Source of the DNA: Latilactobacillus fuchuensis DSM 14340 = JCM 11249
GTDB lineage: Bacteria > Bacillota > Bacilli > Lactobacillales > Lactobacillaceae
NCBI RefSeq assembly: GCF_000615805.1
Contig: NZ_BAMJ01000018.1
Span: forward strand, 1-44,999
Direction: 5' to 3'
Length of the DNA stretch: 44,999 nt
A program made the translations under genes and the position numbers. The first letter of the stretch is position 1; each line of letters begins with the position of its first letter. The notes under the pieces were generated by a model, which ran no database searches, was not told where the DNA came from, and saw only the letters and a list, made by a program, of their open reading frames with translations. Positions 36,369 to 44,965 of the stretch are shown one piece after another.

Positions 36369-37637
36369 CTATTCGTTATTATGCCGTAACTGCGCTAAAA
36401 AGGCCGTTGCGGTTGCTGTATTTAAATGTTTTGCTTGGACTAACTGGGCCACTAATGGTTCAATTTCCGTTTCAGTCGCGCCCACGGCAATGGCTAATGA
36501 TTTGGCTTGCAATGCCATGTGCCCCTTTTGAATGCCATCAGAGACTAAAGCGCGTAAGGCTGCCAAATTTTGGCCTAAGCCAATCGCTGCAATGACGCCT
36601 GCTAATTCACAAGCATTCGTCACCTTCAATAAGCGATGAGCGACTTGCACGGCCGGTAAAATGCCGATTGAGCCGCCGACCATCCCGATTGGTAGCGGGA
36701 TTTCAATCCGACCCACTAATCGACCGTCAGCCTCCAATTGCCAACTGGTCAAGGGTTGATACTGGCCAGATTGAGCGGCATAACTATGCGCACCAGCTTC
36801 AATGGCTCGCCAATCATTCCCCGTCGCTAAAACGACGGCATCCACACCGTTCATGATGCCTTTATTATGCGTCGCTGCTCGTGGTAAATCAACTTGCGCA
36901 AAGCGCGTTGCTTGGACAATTCGCTGAGCGACAACGTTACCCGCTAGTTGTTTAGTCGCTAAAGTGGCCGGGTCAAGCGTAACAGTTGCAACCGTCACAG
37001 CGCCAAACGCCGCGTTAGTCAGCACACTCAACAGAATGGTGCCCCCTAAATCATTTTGAACTTCGCGCGCGATTGCTTCACAAATGGTGTTGACGATATT
37101 GGCACCCATCGCTTCTTGCGTATCAATCGTTAATGCTAATTTCAAAAAGGTTTGATCAACCACCGTGACCTTAATCGCCAGCAATCCGCCACCGCGTTTA
37201 ACAATCGATGGATGCGCTGCTTGGGCGATTTGCATTAATAAATCTTGATTCGCTAAGACCCAATTTTGAGCAACTTTCAAATCTGGTAAATCGGTTAAAA
37301 CGACTTCGCCCAACATCGTCCGCTGTTGTTGGTGGGTCTGAAAACCACCATTCAAACGGACCATTTTAGCAGCGTTATTGGCCGCAGCAATCACCGATGG
37401 TTCTTCGACGACCATTGGCACTTGATAGGTCTGGCCGTTAACCACCACATCTTGAACGACACCAATCGGCAACTGATATTGGCCGATTTGATTTTCAATC
37501 ATGCTTCCCGCAATTTCGTCTGACAGCGGTTGTTGTTGCGCTAGAAAAGCGGCGTCTTCTGCCGATAATTGCTCGTGTGCGACTAGCCATGCTAAGCGTT
37601 CGGTTCTCGTTAATTGATAAAATTTAGGATCAGTCAT
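36369..37637 (-). CDS. mvaA: Hydroxymethylglutaryl-CoA reductase (class II)
   Basis: Reduces HMG-CoA to mevalonate. The 422-aa enzyme shows the class II motifs: ENQIGQYQLPIGV (HMG-CoA binding), DAMGANIVNTICEA (nucleotide binding and catalytic Asp/Glu context), NKGIMNGVDAV with the catalytic lysine, and GGSIGILPAVQVAHRLL. It overlaps the thiolase gene by 8 bp and precedes mvaS by 12 bp, an operon for the upper mevalonate pathway. Confidence 0.95.
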   Translation of the reverse strand: MTDPKFYQLTRTERLAWLVAHEQLSAEDAAFLAQQQPLSDEIAGSMIENQIGQYQLPIGVVQDVVVNGQTYQVPMVVEEPSVIAAANNAAKMVRLNGGFQTHQQQRTMLGEVVLTDLPDLKVAQNWVLANQDLLMQIAQAAHPSIVKRGGGLLAIKVTVVDQTFLKLALTIDTQEAMGANIVNTICEAIAREVQNDLGGTILLSVLTNAAFGAVTVATVTLDPATLATKQLAGNVVAQRIVQATRFAQVDLPRAATHNKGIMNGVDAVVLATGNDWRAIEAGAHSYAAQSGQYQPLTSWQLEADGRLVGRIEIPLPIGMVGGSIGILPAVQVAHRLLKVTNACELAGVIAAIGLGQNLAALRALVSDGIQKGHMALQAKSLAIAVGATETEIEPLVAQLVQAKHLNTATATAFLAQLRHNNE

Positions 37638-38826
37638 TTAACCAAGCCTCGTTTAATTGAATTTCATAAGCAATCCCGAGACCACCACCAATACAAAGTG
37701 AGGCAATCCCAGTTGTTTGTTGCGTCCGTTTCAATTGATTGATCAATGTCGTGATAATCCGTGCACCTGATGCCCCGATTGGATGGCCTAATGCCACGGC
37801 GCCACCAGCAATATTAACTTTGGCTGAATCTAAGCCCAACGTTTGTTGAACCGCAAGACTAGAAGCAGCAAAGGCCTCATTAATTTCAAATAAATCAATG
37901 GCGTCTTTGGTTTGATTCGTCTTAGCTAACAATTGTTCAATCGCTGTGACTGGGGAAACACCCATATAATCGGGATCAATACCGACTTCTTGATAGGCGC
38001 CTAAGGTTGCTTGATAAACCAGCCCCAATGCTTCTGCCTTATCCTTGGTCATCACGATTAGTGCCGAAGCACCATCGTTAATCCCTGAAGCATTGGCTGC
38101 CGTGACGGTCCCATCAGTTTGAAAGGCTGACCGCAATTTAGCCATCGCTGCCAAAGTGGTCGTCGGCCGAATAGCTTCATCTTGCGTGACTTCAATCGTT
38201 TGTTTCCGAGTTTGAATCGTCACTGGGACGATTTCATCGGCGAACCAACCTTCAGTCGTCGCATGTGCCGCTTTTTGATGAGAGTTTAAGGCAAATTCAT
38301 CTTGCATCTGACGCGTCACTTGATATTTAGCGGCCACGTTTTCCGCTGTGATGCCCATCGGTTGTTGATTAAACGCATCATTTAAGCCTTCGCTACTAAT
38401 ACTATCAACCACTGTTTGATGACCAAATTGTGTTCCGAAACGCATCCCGGTGTTTAAATAAGGCGCGTTTGACATGCTTTCAGTCCCGCCGACTAAAACA
38501 ATCTCCGCATCGCCCATTAAAATCGCACTTTGCGCTAACCGGAGCGCCTTTAAACCAGAACCACAGACTTCATTAATCGTCATCGCCGTACTACTTTGCC
38601 GTAAACCGCTCTTTAGGGCAATTTGCCGTGCGACATTCTGACCGGAGCCTGCCTGTAAGACATTGCCAAAAATAGCCTGGTCAATTTGTTCAGCTGAAAT
38701 TCCAGCCATTTCGATTGCTGCTTTAGCCGCAATCGTCCCCAACTCAACAGCGGTTAAACTCGCTAACTGTCCACCAAACTTACCAATTGGTGTCCGTTTG
38801 GCGCTGACAATCACAACTTCTTTCAT
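37630..38826 (-). CDS. Acetyl-CoA C-acetyltransferase (thiolase)
   Basis: Makes acetoacetyl-CoA from two acetyl-CoA, first step of the mevalonate pathway. The 398-aa protein has the nucleophilic cysteine in [11 protein letters not shown] (about residue 88), [12 protein letters not shown], the catalytic histidine in [16 protein letters not shown] and the second cysteine in [16 protein letters not shown] precedes the ATG. It leads the operon with mvaA and mvaS; a TATAAT -10 lies about 40 bp upstream in a very AT-rich region. Confidence 0.95.
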   Translation of the reverse strand: MKEVVIVSAKRTPIGKFGGQLASLTAVELGTIAAKAAIEMAGISAEQIDQAIFGNVLQAGSGQNVARQIALKSGLRQSSTAMTINEVCGSGLKALRLAQSAILMGDAEIVLVGGTESMSNAPYLNTGMRFGTQFGHQTVVDSISSEGLNDAFNQQPMGITAENVAAKYQVTRQMQDEFALNSHQKAAHATTEGWFADEIVPVTIQTRKQTIEVTQDEAIRPTTTLAAMAKLRSAFQTDGTVTAANASGINDGASALIVMTKDKAEALGLVYQATLGAYQEVGIDPDYMGVSPVTAIEQLLAKTNQTKDAIDLFEINEAFAASSLAVQQTLGLDSAKVNIAGGAVALGHPIGASGARIITTLINQLKRTQQTTGIASLCIGGGLGIAYEIQLNEAWLND

Positions 38827-39030
38827 AACAATCCCTCTTCACTTTCAAGTCTAATTATAACTATAACTAAAATTATTGAATTGGTACACCCAATAATGAT
38901 TATTTAAGTAATTTTTAGAATTATTTAAAAGTTTCTTCAAAAATAATTACCATTTTAGCACGTTTTTGCATTACTCATCTATGTAAGCAACTCACCGGTG
39001 ACCTTACAACAAAAATTAGGAGGGACACTC

Positions 39031-39240
39031 ATGGAAACAAATTGGTTAAAATCAAGTATCGCTTTCGAAATGCAAAATAAGGATTACCCAGAGGACACAC
39101 TTCGTCGCCGCTTTAACGCGGTAACCGAAACGGCTTCTGCGGAATCCATCCAAGCTGTCGGCGAAGCACTAGCCGCTTTACACCAAGACGATCAATTCCT
39201 ATCCGCCGAACTCACGACCAAATCAGTTTACTTGGCTTAA
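39031..39240 (+). CDS. DUF1659-like small protein (69 aa)
   Basis: A 69-aa protein resembling DUF1659 members (YSNVKATA-type core replaced here by FNAVTETASAESIQAVGEALAAL). The ATG at 39031 follows AGGAGG; the longer frame from 38998 lacks one. It is paired with a DUF2922 gene 22 bp downstream, the usual arrangement in Bacillota. Function of the pair is unknown. Confidence 0.7.
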   Translation: METNWLKSSIAFEMQNKDYPEDTLRRRFNAVTETASAESIQAVGEALAALHQDDQFLSAELTTKSVYLA

Positions 39241-39262
39241 TCATCCTAAGGAGGTTCTTTAA

Positions 39263-39490
39263 ATGAAACAATTAAATTTAGTTTTTATGAATAGTGCTGA
39301 TAAAACGCGTGTGCTCCGCTTAAGCTATGTCGATGAAAACTTAGGCGCCGATCAAGTGAAAGCCGCGATGGCTAAAATTGCCACTGCCAATCTGTTCGAA
39401 AAAGATGACGTGCAACTTTACAAAAAGCCGATTGCCGCTAAATACGTTGAACGCATTGAAACACCAATCTTCAATGACCAAGAAGCTTAA
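39263..39490 (+). CDS. DUF2922 family small protein (75 aa)
   Basis: A 75-aa protein with the DUF2922 pattern: LNLVFMNSADKTRVLRLSYV followed by a helix (ADQVKAAMAKIATANLF). AAGGAGG precedes the ATG. Second gene of the DUF1659/DUF2922 pair; the terminator at 39505-39541 closes the operon. Confidence 0.8.
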   Translation: MKQLNLVFMNSADKTRVLRLSYVDENLGADQVKAAMAKIATANLFEKDDVQLYKKPIAAKYVERIETPIFNDQEA

Positions 39491-39504
39491 TCGCTAATTC
39501 TGAG

Positions 39505-39541
39505 GCCAAACGAATCTTAAATTGATTCGTTTGGCTTTTTA
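39505..39541 (+). terminator. Terminator of the DUF1659/DUF2922 operon
   Basis: Perfect 12-bp stem GCCAAACGAATC / GATTCGTTTGGC with T-run. Confidence 0.9.
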
Positions 39542-39575
39542 ATTTGTTTTGGTGTAAACTTAAGCCACTCAATTT

Positions 39576-40400
39576 ATGATTGGAATAATGCTCATGACCG
39601 AATCGACCACTAATTTCTGGCCCCAATTAATCAAACTAATCTTAATTAACAACGGCCTTTTAATCGCCGTTCCCTATTTAATTGCTGGCCTATTAACGCT
39701 GATTAATCATGCTACTAAAAAGCGCCTTGCACAATGGCACCAATCTGCTCAACTCATCGTTGGGGGATTAGGCGTCTTCATTCACGAATCCAGTCACGCC
39801 CTAGCTTGTCTGTTATTTGGCCACCGAATTACGGAGATGCAGCTGATTAATTTTAACCTGCGCGATAATCCCGACCGGTCACTCGGTCACGTCACCCACA
39901 CTTATCGCACCGGTAAAATTTGGCCGACGATTGGCAATCTGTGGATTGGTTTAGCCCCGATTTTTGGCTGCTCAATCAGCATTCTCGGTTTAACGTGGTT
40001 GTTCGCCCGACCGACCTTTACCCTTTGGATGACGTTTGCTTTTAATCCAAGTTGGCACGCCGACCAAATTTGGCCGTTGTTCAAAACACTATTGACGACA
40101 ACTGCGCCGATTACTTTTCTAATCTGGTTAATCCTGTGCGGGATGATTGCCGTCGGCGGTTTCGATCTATCACGAGCCGATTTCAAGGGAACGATTCCCG
40201 GCACCATTGCCACAGTGATCATCGTCACCTTAATCACGATTGGGCTCCAATTGATCGGTCAGCCCCAAGCGTTAACCAACTTATTGTTGAAAGGCGCGAT
40301 TCCATTAATCGTGATTGGGATGATGGCCTTAATCCTATCCACCATAACTTGGTTGCTGATCAACGGATTATTAGCCTTTCATTATAAAAAACGCCATTAG
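39576..40400 (+). CDS. M50-like membrane metalloprotease
   Basis: A polytopic protein of up to 274 aa with about six membrane helices. The zinc motif HESSH (about residue 71) lies at the start of a helix (GVFIHESSHALACLLFGH), as in M50 site-2-type proteases, and GNLWIGLAPIFG further on is consistent with the NPxG/LDG-like region although no clear LDG is visible. The start is uncertain (39576, 39588 or 39594), with no strong ribosome binding site. The next gene starts 11 bp downstream. Substrate unknown. Confidence 0.65.
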   Translation: MIGIMLMTESTTNFWPQLIKLILINNGLLIAVPYLIAGLLTLINHATKKRLAQWHQSAQLIVGGLGVFIHESSHALACLLFGHRITEMQLINFNLRDNPDRSLGHVTHTYRTGKIWPTIGNLWIGLAPIFGCSISILGLTWLFARPTFTLWMTFAFNPSWHADQIWPLFKTLLTTTAPITFLIWLILCGMIAVGGFDLSRADFKGTIPGTIATVIIVTLITIGLQLIGQPQALTNLLLKGAIPLIVIGMMALILSTITWLLINGLLAFHYKKRH

Positions 40401-40411
40401 GAGGTCCCCAA

Positions 40412-40714
40412 ATGCGTGTGATTGATTTATTGCAACTACTCGTCGATACCCCGAAGAATGCCACAATCTACTTCGAAAATAGTGAACACCAAGTTTGGCC
40501 GATTGCCGACTTCACGCTAGCAACCGTTAACGACCAACCACAACTAAGCTTCAACTTAGAAGCGGCTAAGAAACATCCGCTCAAACAATGGGAATTTAGT
40601 TTATTACTGAATAAAAAAGACTATTATCAACACTTCGTCTACGTCAATTATCAAGACACCGTTTATCCGTTGTTTGGTTTTAGAGTAGATCAGGATCGAA
40701 TTCTATTAGGTTAA
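40412..40714 (+). CDS. Hypothetical protein (100 aa), partner of the M50-like gene
   Basis: An unrecognised cytosolic protein with a mixed alpha/beta pattern: MRVIDLLQLLVD helix, then beta-rich segments (ATIYFENSEHQVWPI, HFVYVNYQDTVYPLFGF). AGGAGG precedes the ATG, 11 bp after the protease gene. The stop codon abuts repeat unit D (TAATGAGTGCT). Confidence 0.65.
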   Translation: MRVIDLLQLLVDTPKNATIYFENSEHQVWPIADFTLATVNDQPQLSFNLEAAKKHPLKQWEFSLLLNKKDYYQHFVYVNYQDTVYPLFGFRVDQDRILLG

Positions 40715-40715
40715 T

Positions 40716-40848
40716 GAGTGCTGGCTGAGCTGGTCAGCTTCTGAGTATCGCCTAAAATCGGGAATTATGACGGCACTTAGTCATGATTTTCGATTTGTAG
40801 CTAGACGGAAGAAGCTAAGCACAAGAAACTGTGAGTGCAAGCACGTTA
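40716..40848 (+). repeat. Unit D: single ~125-nt hairpin repeat with chimeric structure
   Basis: A solitary unit, starting at the stop codon of the 100-aa gene, sense orientation. The first two thirds match unit 1 of array A (CTTCTGAGTAT, central hairpin, GTAGCTAGACGGAAGAAGCTA), while the last third is like unit 5 of array B (AAGCACA, then CTGTGAGTGCAAGCACG). The unit therefore looks like a recombinant of two unit types. The central hairpin is AAATCG/CGATTT with ATTATGAC/GTCATGAT above it. Confidence 0.8.
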
Positions 40849-40894
40849 TCAATCAAAATATCTAAATCAATTATTTAACTTCAGCGCAACATTT

Positions 40895-40928
40895 AAAAGA
40901 CCCAATTCAAATCTGAATTGGGCCTTTT
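40895..40928. terminator. Bidirectional terminator after unit D
   Basis: Stem AAAAG-CCCAATTCA / TGAATTGGG-CTTTT with loop AATC; serves the plus-strand operon ending in unit D and the convergent isomerase gene. Confidence 0.85.
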
Positions 40929-40934
40929 GCTCGC

Positions 40935-41759
40935 TTAAGCTTTAAGCGAATCCGCTATCTGTTGTAAATAAGCATGGCTAGCGATCATTTCTTGCGCGTC
41001 ATTTTGATCCTTCAGTTGGACTTCATAAATCCGACTAGCTGCTGGGTTTAACAGCGGTAATACGCCAGCCCAATTGATTTTGCCAGTGCCCAACGGTAAC
41101 CCATCGTGCGAGCCACCCATCGAATCAACAATGTGATAATGATGCACATGGGGCCCTAGCGTCTTCAAACTCTGCATTAACGCTTGATTATCGCCGTGCA
41201 ATTTAATAAAGCAATGACTGATATCGAACGCTAGTCGGTAGTTCTTCGCAAAAATCGCTTGATCTAAATTCGGATTACCGTAATAGAAAAGTGGCGAAAT
41301 CGAATTTTCAAAAACAATGTTATTTCCACCAATTTTTTGAAGGTAATCCATACGTTTAAATAGGACCTGACTGGCTTCCCATAGATGTGCGTAACCGGCC
41401 GTCAATTCCTCAATCGGATCATCGTATGAACCGTGAACTAACAATTGGACTGATTCGGCTTGCGCTAATTCTAATAAATCGAGCGTGCTTTGCCACAAGA
41501 ATCGATAACGTTCCGGTGAAGCGACTTCACTCATTGATAATTCGAGATGCCGATTCTGCCAATTCATGGGATGATGTAATACAATCTGCAAAACACCCTG
41601 TTGGCGGACATATTGAATCTTATCCCTTAACACTTTCAAACCTTCTGGTGTCACGTTTTGTTCAACTAAATGAAATTCGAAAACATCTGGATGATATTGT
41701 AGCCGATCAGCAATCTGTCGATCATCAACGCCCGCTTTTAATCCTAATTGTAATGGCAT
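40935..41759 (-). CDS. Sugar phosphate isomerase/epimerase-like TIM-barrel protein
   Basis: A 274-aa protein of the xylose-isomerase-like TIM barrel (AP endonuclease 2 / hydroxypyruvate isomerase fold). Candidate metal ligands lie in IVLHHPMNW, IVFENS, LAFDISHCFI and HHYHIVDSMGG. An ATG at 41759 follows AGAGGGG at good spacing; a longer frame to 41777 lacks one. It is monocistronic with no pathway neighbours, so the substrate cannot be assigned. Confidence 0.7.
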   Translation of the reverse strand: MPLQLGLKAGVDDRQIADRLQYHPDVFEFHLVEQNVTPEGLKVLRDKIQYVRQQGVLQIVLHHPMNWQNRHLELSMSEVASPERYRFLWQSTLDLLELAQAESVQLLVHGSYDDPIEELTAGYAHLWEASQVLFKRMDYLQKIGGNNIVFENSISPLFYYGNPNLDQAIFAKNYRLAFDISHCFIKLHGDNQALMQSLKTLGPHVHHYHIVDSMGGSHDGLPLGTGKINWAGVLPLLNPAASRIYEVQLKDQNDAQEMIASHAYLQQIADSLKA

Positions 41760-41881
41760 CCCAATCCCCTCTTTCAATGAATCTTGTTATAGTTAGTTTA
41801 ACACCAAACAAGGTCATTCTGCCGGTAAAATGATTATGTTTTATTTAAAGTCATTATCTCAAGAATTATTGATAAGTATGT

Positions 41882-41904
41882 TATAATGTTCTTACAATAA
41901 GAAC
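41882..41904 (+). promoter_or_regulatory. -10 element and operator of the toxin-antitoxin operon
   Basis: TATAAT (41882-41887) is followed at once by a perfect 7-bp inverted repeat GTTCTTA-CAA-TAAGAAC (41888-41904), then the CGGAGG ribosome binding site. An operator across the transcription start fits antitoxin autoregulation. No clear -35 was seen. Confidence 0.65.
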
Positions 41905-41917
41905 GGAGGCTTACCTG

Positions 41918-42187
41918 ATGGATATTCCTAAAAATTCACCAACTTTTGAATTTCATGACTCTAGAAAAATTACTCAAATTGGGAGTTCGTACGGTGTAAC
42001 ACTCCCTAAAGAATTATTACACCAACACGGTTTCAATAAAGGCGATCAAGTTGATATTCAAATAAAAATCACTAAACATACAGATAATCCATTTTCAAAA
42101 GAATTCACCGATGCTGTCAACACAACATTCCAACAATATAACGGTACCTTTAATGATTTAAAAGAATTTGATCAGGATAATCACTAA
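41918..42187 (+). CDS. AbrB/MazE-fold antitoxin
   Basis: An 89-aa protein with an N-terminal SpoVT/AbrB swapped-hairpin DNA-binding domain (KITQIGSSYGVTLPKELL, GFNKGDQVDIQI, about residues 15-55). The C-terminal tail (about 60-89) is hydrophilic, and probably wraps the toxin. It precedes the Doc gene by 1 bp. CGGAGG precedes the ATG. Paired with Doc it forms a type II toxin-antitoxin module; Doc is more often paired with a Phd-fold antitoxin. Confidence 0.85.
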   Translation: MDIPKNSPTFEFHDSRKITQIGSSYGVTLPKELLHQHGFNKGDQVDIQIKITKHTDNPFSKEFTDAVNTTFQQYNGTFNDLKEFDQDNH

Positions 42188-42188
42188 T

Positions 42189-42587
42189 ATGCATTATCTA
42201 TCAGTAAAAGAACTCATCGCTATTAACACCATTTTTATGACCCAGGAGAATCAAACGGTTCAACTTGTTTTCCCAGAGAAATTAAAATTTGTCGTTGAAG
42301 TTGCCGATACAACACTTTTCGATGAACCACAATATCCGACAATGGCAAGTAAAGCAGGCATTCTATTTATTAAAATCATTAAGGGTCATATTTTTAGTGA
42401 TGGCAATAAACGTACGGCTGTTGCGACAATGTCAATCTTCCTAAACATGAATCATTACCAATTAACATTTACTCAAAGCGAACTAACTGAATTCGCAATT
42501 CAGGTTGCCAAAACTGACAATGCGCAATTAGACTATCAACAAATCTATACCATCATTGAAAATCATTTAGCACCACTTAATAAATAA
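42189..42587 (+). CDS. doc: Death-on-curing (Doc/Fic family) toxin
   Basis: A 132-aa Doc-type Fic-fold protein. The catalytic motif is HIFSDGNKRTA (HxFxDGNKR), which in Doc phosphorylates elongation factor Tu. The N-terminus MHYLSVKELIAIN is typical. The ATG at 42189 is one base after the antitoxin stop; upstream frame codons overlap the antitoxin. Its own ribosome binding site is poor, suggesting dependence on antitoxin translation. Confidence 0.9.
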   Translation: MHYLSVKELIAINTIFMTQENQTVQLVFPEKLKFVVEVADTTLFDEPQYPTMASKAGILFIKIIKGHIFSDGNKRTAVATMSIFLNMNHYQLTFTQSELTEFAIQVAKTDNAQLDYQQIYTIIENHLAPLNK

Positions 42588-42646
42588 AAAATCAGGCATA
42601 CTTACTATTCCTAAAAATATGGAATAATAATTGTGCCTGATTTTTT
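42587..42646. terminator. Terminator between doc and the amino-acid transporter
   Basis: Stem AAAATCAGGCA / TGCCTGATTTT with a long loop that holds a second ATTC/GAAT hairpin; T6 tail on the plus strand and A-run on the left make it bidirectional. Confidence 0.75.
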
Positions 42647-42660
42647 AATTAACATTCAAA

Positions 42661-43398
42661 TTACACATTCAATACCTTCTGTAAGAAATCTTTGGTTCTT
42701 GGGTTCTGCGGGTTGTCGAAAATGGCTTCTGGTGCGCCCTGTTCAACAATGTGCCCGTCCGCCATGAAGATCACGCGGTCAGCGACTTCTTTCGCAAAGC
42801 CCATTTCGTGGGTCACGACGACCATCGTCATCCCCTCTTTAGCGAGCCGTTTCATCACTGCTAAAACGTCGCCGACCATTTCAGGATCGAGTGCCGAAGT
42901 CGGTTCATCGAATAACAGAATGTCCGGTTTCATCGCTAAGGCGCGCGCAATCGCGACCCGCTGTTTCTGACCACCTGATAACGATTGCGGTTTCGCATCG
43001 TATTTATCGGAAAGACCAACCGTCGCCAATAATTCTTTCGCCACTTTTTCGGCTTCTTCACTCGTCATTTTACCGAGTTCAACCGGCGCTAACGTAATAT
43101 TTTGCGCGACAGTTAAATTTTCGAATAAATTAAAATGCTGGAAAACCATCCCGATTTTTTCACGAATTTGATTCAGATCATTTTTCGAATCGTTGACGTC
43201 AAAACCATCGACGACGATTTCACCGCCAGTTGGTTCCTCCAAACGATTTAAACAGCGTAGGAAGGTACTCTTCCCCGAACCGGATGGCCCGATTAACACG
43301 ACCACTTCGTTATTGCCGACGGTTAAATCCAAATCCTTTAACACTTCGTTGCTACCATAATTCTTAATGAGGTGGGACACTTCAATCCGATTCATCAT
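42661..43398 (-). CDS. Polar amino-acid ABC transporter ATP-binding protein (GlnQ-like)
   Basis: A 245-aa ATPase of the PAAT family: Walker [11 protein letters not shown]-loop MVFQHFNLF, signature [15 protein letters not shown], Walker [19 protein letters not shown], switch [15 protein letters not shown] precedes the ATG, which overlaps the permease stop by 4 bp (ATGA). It powers uptake by the fused binding-protein/permease gene upstream. The amino acid (glutamine, glutamate or another) is not determinable from sequence. Confidence 0.93.
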   Translation of the reverse strand: MMNRIEVSHLIKNYGSNEVLKDLDLTVGNNEVVVLIGPSGSGKSTFLRCLNRLEEPTGGEIVVDGFDVNDSKNDLNQIREKIGMVFQHFNLFENLTVAQNITLAPVELGKMTSEEAEKVAKELLATVGLSDKYDAKPQSLSGGQKQRVAIARALAMKPDILLFDEPTSALDPEMVGDVLAVMKRLAKEGMTMVVVTHEMGFAKEVADRVIFMADGHIVEQGAPEAIFDNPQNPRTKDFLQKVLNV

Positions 43399-44827
43399 TT
43401 AGCCATTCTCCTTTCGACAAACTTAGAAAGCCACGTCAAGAGTGTAATCACGACGACGTAAATCAAGGCGATCATCGCCCAAATCTTGAAGCCTTCTAGG
43501 TTACGCGCAATAATAATTTTCCCGGTTTGGGTTAATTCTAAAATTCCGATAATCGATAAAATCGAGGTATCTTTCAAGGTAATAATAAATTGATTAATGA
43601 ATGACGGCACCATAATCCGAATCCCTTGTGGTAAAACCACACGCCGCATCGCTTTGCCATATGACAAGCCTAAACTGCGGGCTGCTTCCATTTGACCCGA
43701 ATTGACAGCACCAATCCCGCCTTTAACGAAGGCCGCGGTATACGCCCCTTCATTGAGCATTAACGTGATGACCCCAGCAACCATCGCCGGAATCTTTTGG
43801 CCCGTTAAACTTGGAATCCCCGTATAGATGAACAATGCGAGGACGATCAATGGCAATCCCCGGAAAATGTAGATGACCGTTGTCGAAACACCACGTGCAA
43901 AGCGACTTGGTAAGACACCCATTAATCCGAAAATTAAACCGAAAATAGTCGCGAAGAAAATTGAGATGACCGTTAATAATAACGTTTGGCCTAAGCCACT
44001 CAATAACGCATCCTTATTTTCCTTCATTAAGCCGAAGAAACTGCGATCAGCTTTAGCTTTAGTTGTGACTGTGCCTAAATACTTCGCTTGAATCTTAGCA
44101 TATTGACCGTTCGCTTTTAATTTAGCAAGGCCCTGATTAAACTGTTTCAATAACGCTTGGTTCGTGCCTTTCTTAACGGCAAAACCATATTCGCCACCAC
44201 CAGTTGGTTTCGTGACAATCTTTAAATCAAGACCGGTTTTAATCCCGTATTGCATCACCGGTTGATCTTCGAAACACGCCACGGAATTACCGTTGATCAC
44301 ATCGTTGTACATATTATCCGATTCATCAAACGTCACGGTTGTGAACCCGTATTTTTTAGCAACTGAATTCGCGTAATCACTAGCAGACGTCCCAGTCTTA
44401 ACCGCGACCCGTTTACCCTTTAAGCCCGCTAAGCCAGTGACTTTGCTATCTTTTTGAACCGCCATCACAACGCCGGTTTTATAGTACGGATCTGAAAAAT
44501 CAAACTTCGCTTTTCGTTCATCAGTAATCGTCATCCCCGCGATGATGCCATCAATCTGTTGCGATTGAACCGCTTGAACCGACGCATTAAAGCCGAGTGG
44601 TTTGATGTCGACCTTAAACCCTTCTGATTTAGCGATACCTTTCATAATATCAATATCAATCCCGACATATTGATTCTGCTCGTTGGCAAATTCAAACGGG
44701 GGATAAGTCACATCAGTGCCAATTTGATAAGTCTGCGTTGCGGCTTGGACCTGCTTGGTCGATTGGCCCCCAACCATGAATAAGCGACTAACAAAAAGCT
44801 ACTTAGAAATAAGACAATTCTCTTCAT
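43395..44827 (-). CDS. Fused substrate-binding protein/permease of a polar amino-acid ABC transporter, frameshifted in the signal peptide
   Basis: One chain combines an SBP domain (about residues 35-260, [33 protein letters not shown]) and a permease (about 265-477, five helices, the EAA motif [20 protein letters not shown]). The long frame begins at 44777 without a signal peptide. Upstream, in another frame, AAGGAGG and ATG at 44827 start a proper signal peptide ([17 protein letters not shown]). At the C-run 44767-44771 (five G on the coding strand) one base is missing; six G join the frames into 477 aa, the usual size. Operon with the ATPase. Confidence 0.9.
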
Positions 44828-44936
44828 GTAAAATCCTCCTTCGATCTGTCAAAAACGCGTTGTCTCTACTCTATTGAATGACACACTTTGTTTTTAATTA
44901 GAAAACGATTAGATAAGTTATAATAGTATATTAATA

Positions 44937-44965
44937 ATTATAAGCATAAATTAATATTTTGTCGA
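44937..44965 (-). promoter_or_regulatory. Promoter of the amino-acid transporter operon
   Basis: Minus strand: -35 TCGACA (44960-44965), 17-bp spacer, -10 TATAAT (44937-44942). It leaves a roughly 100-nt AT-rich leader before the signal-peptide start at 44827, in which I saw no T-box or riboswitch signature. Confidence 0.6.
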
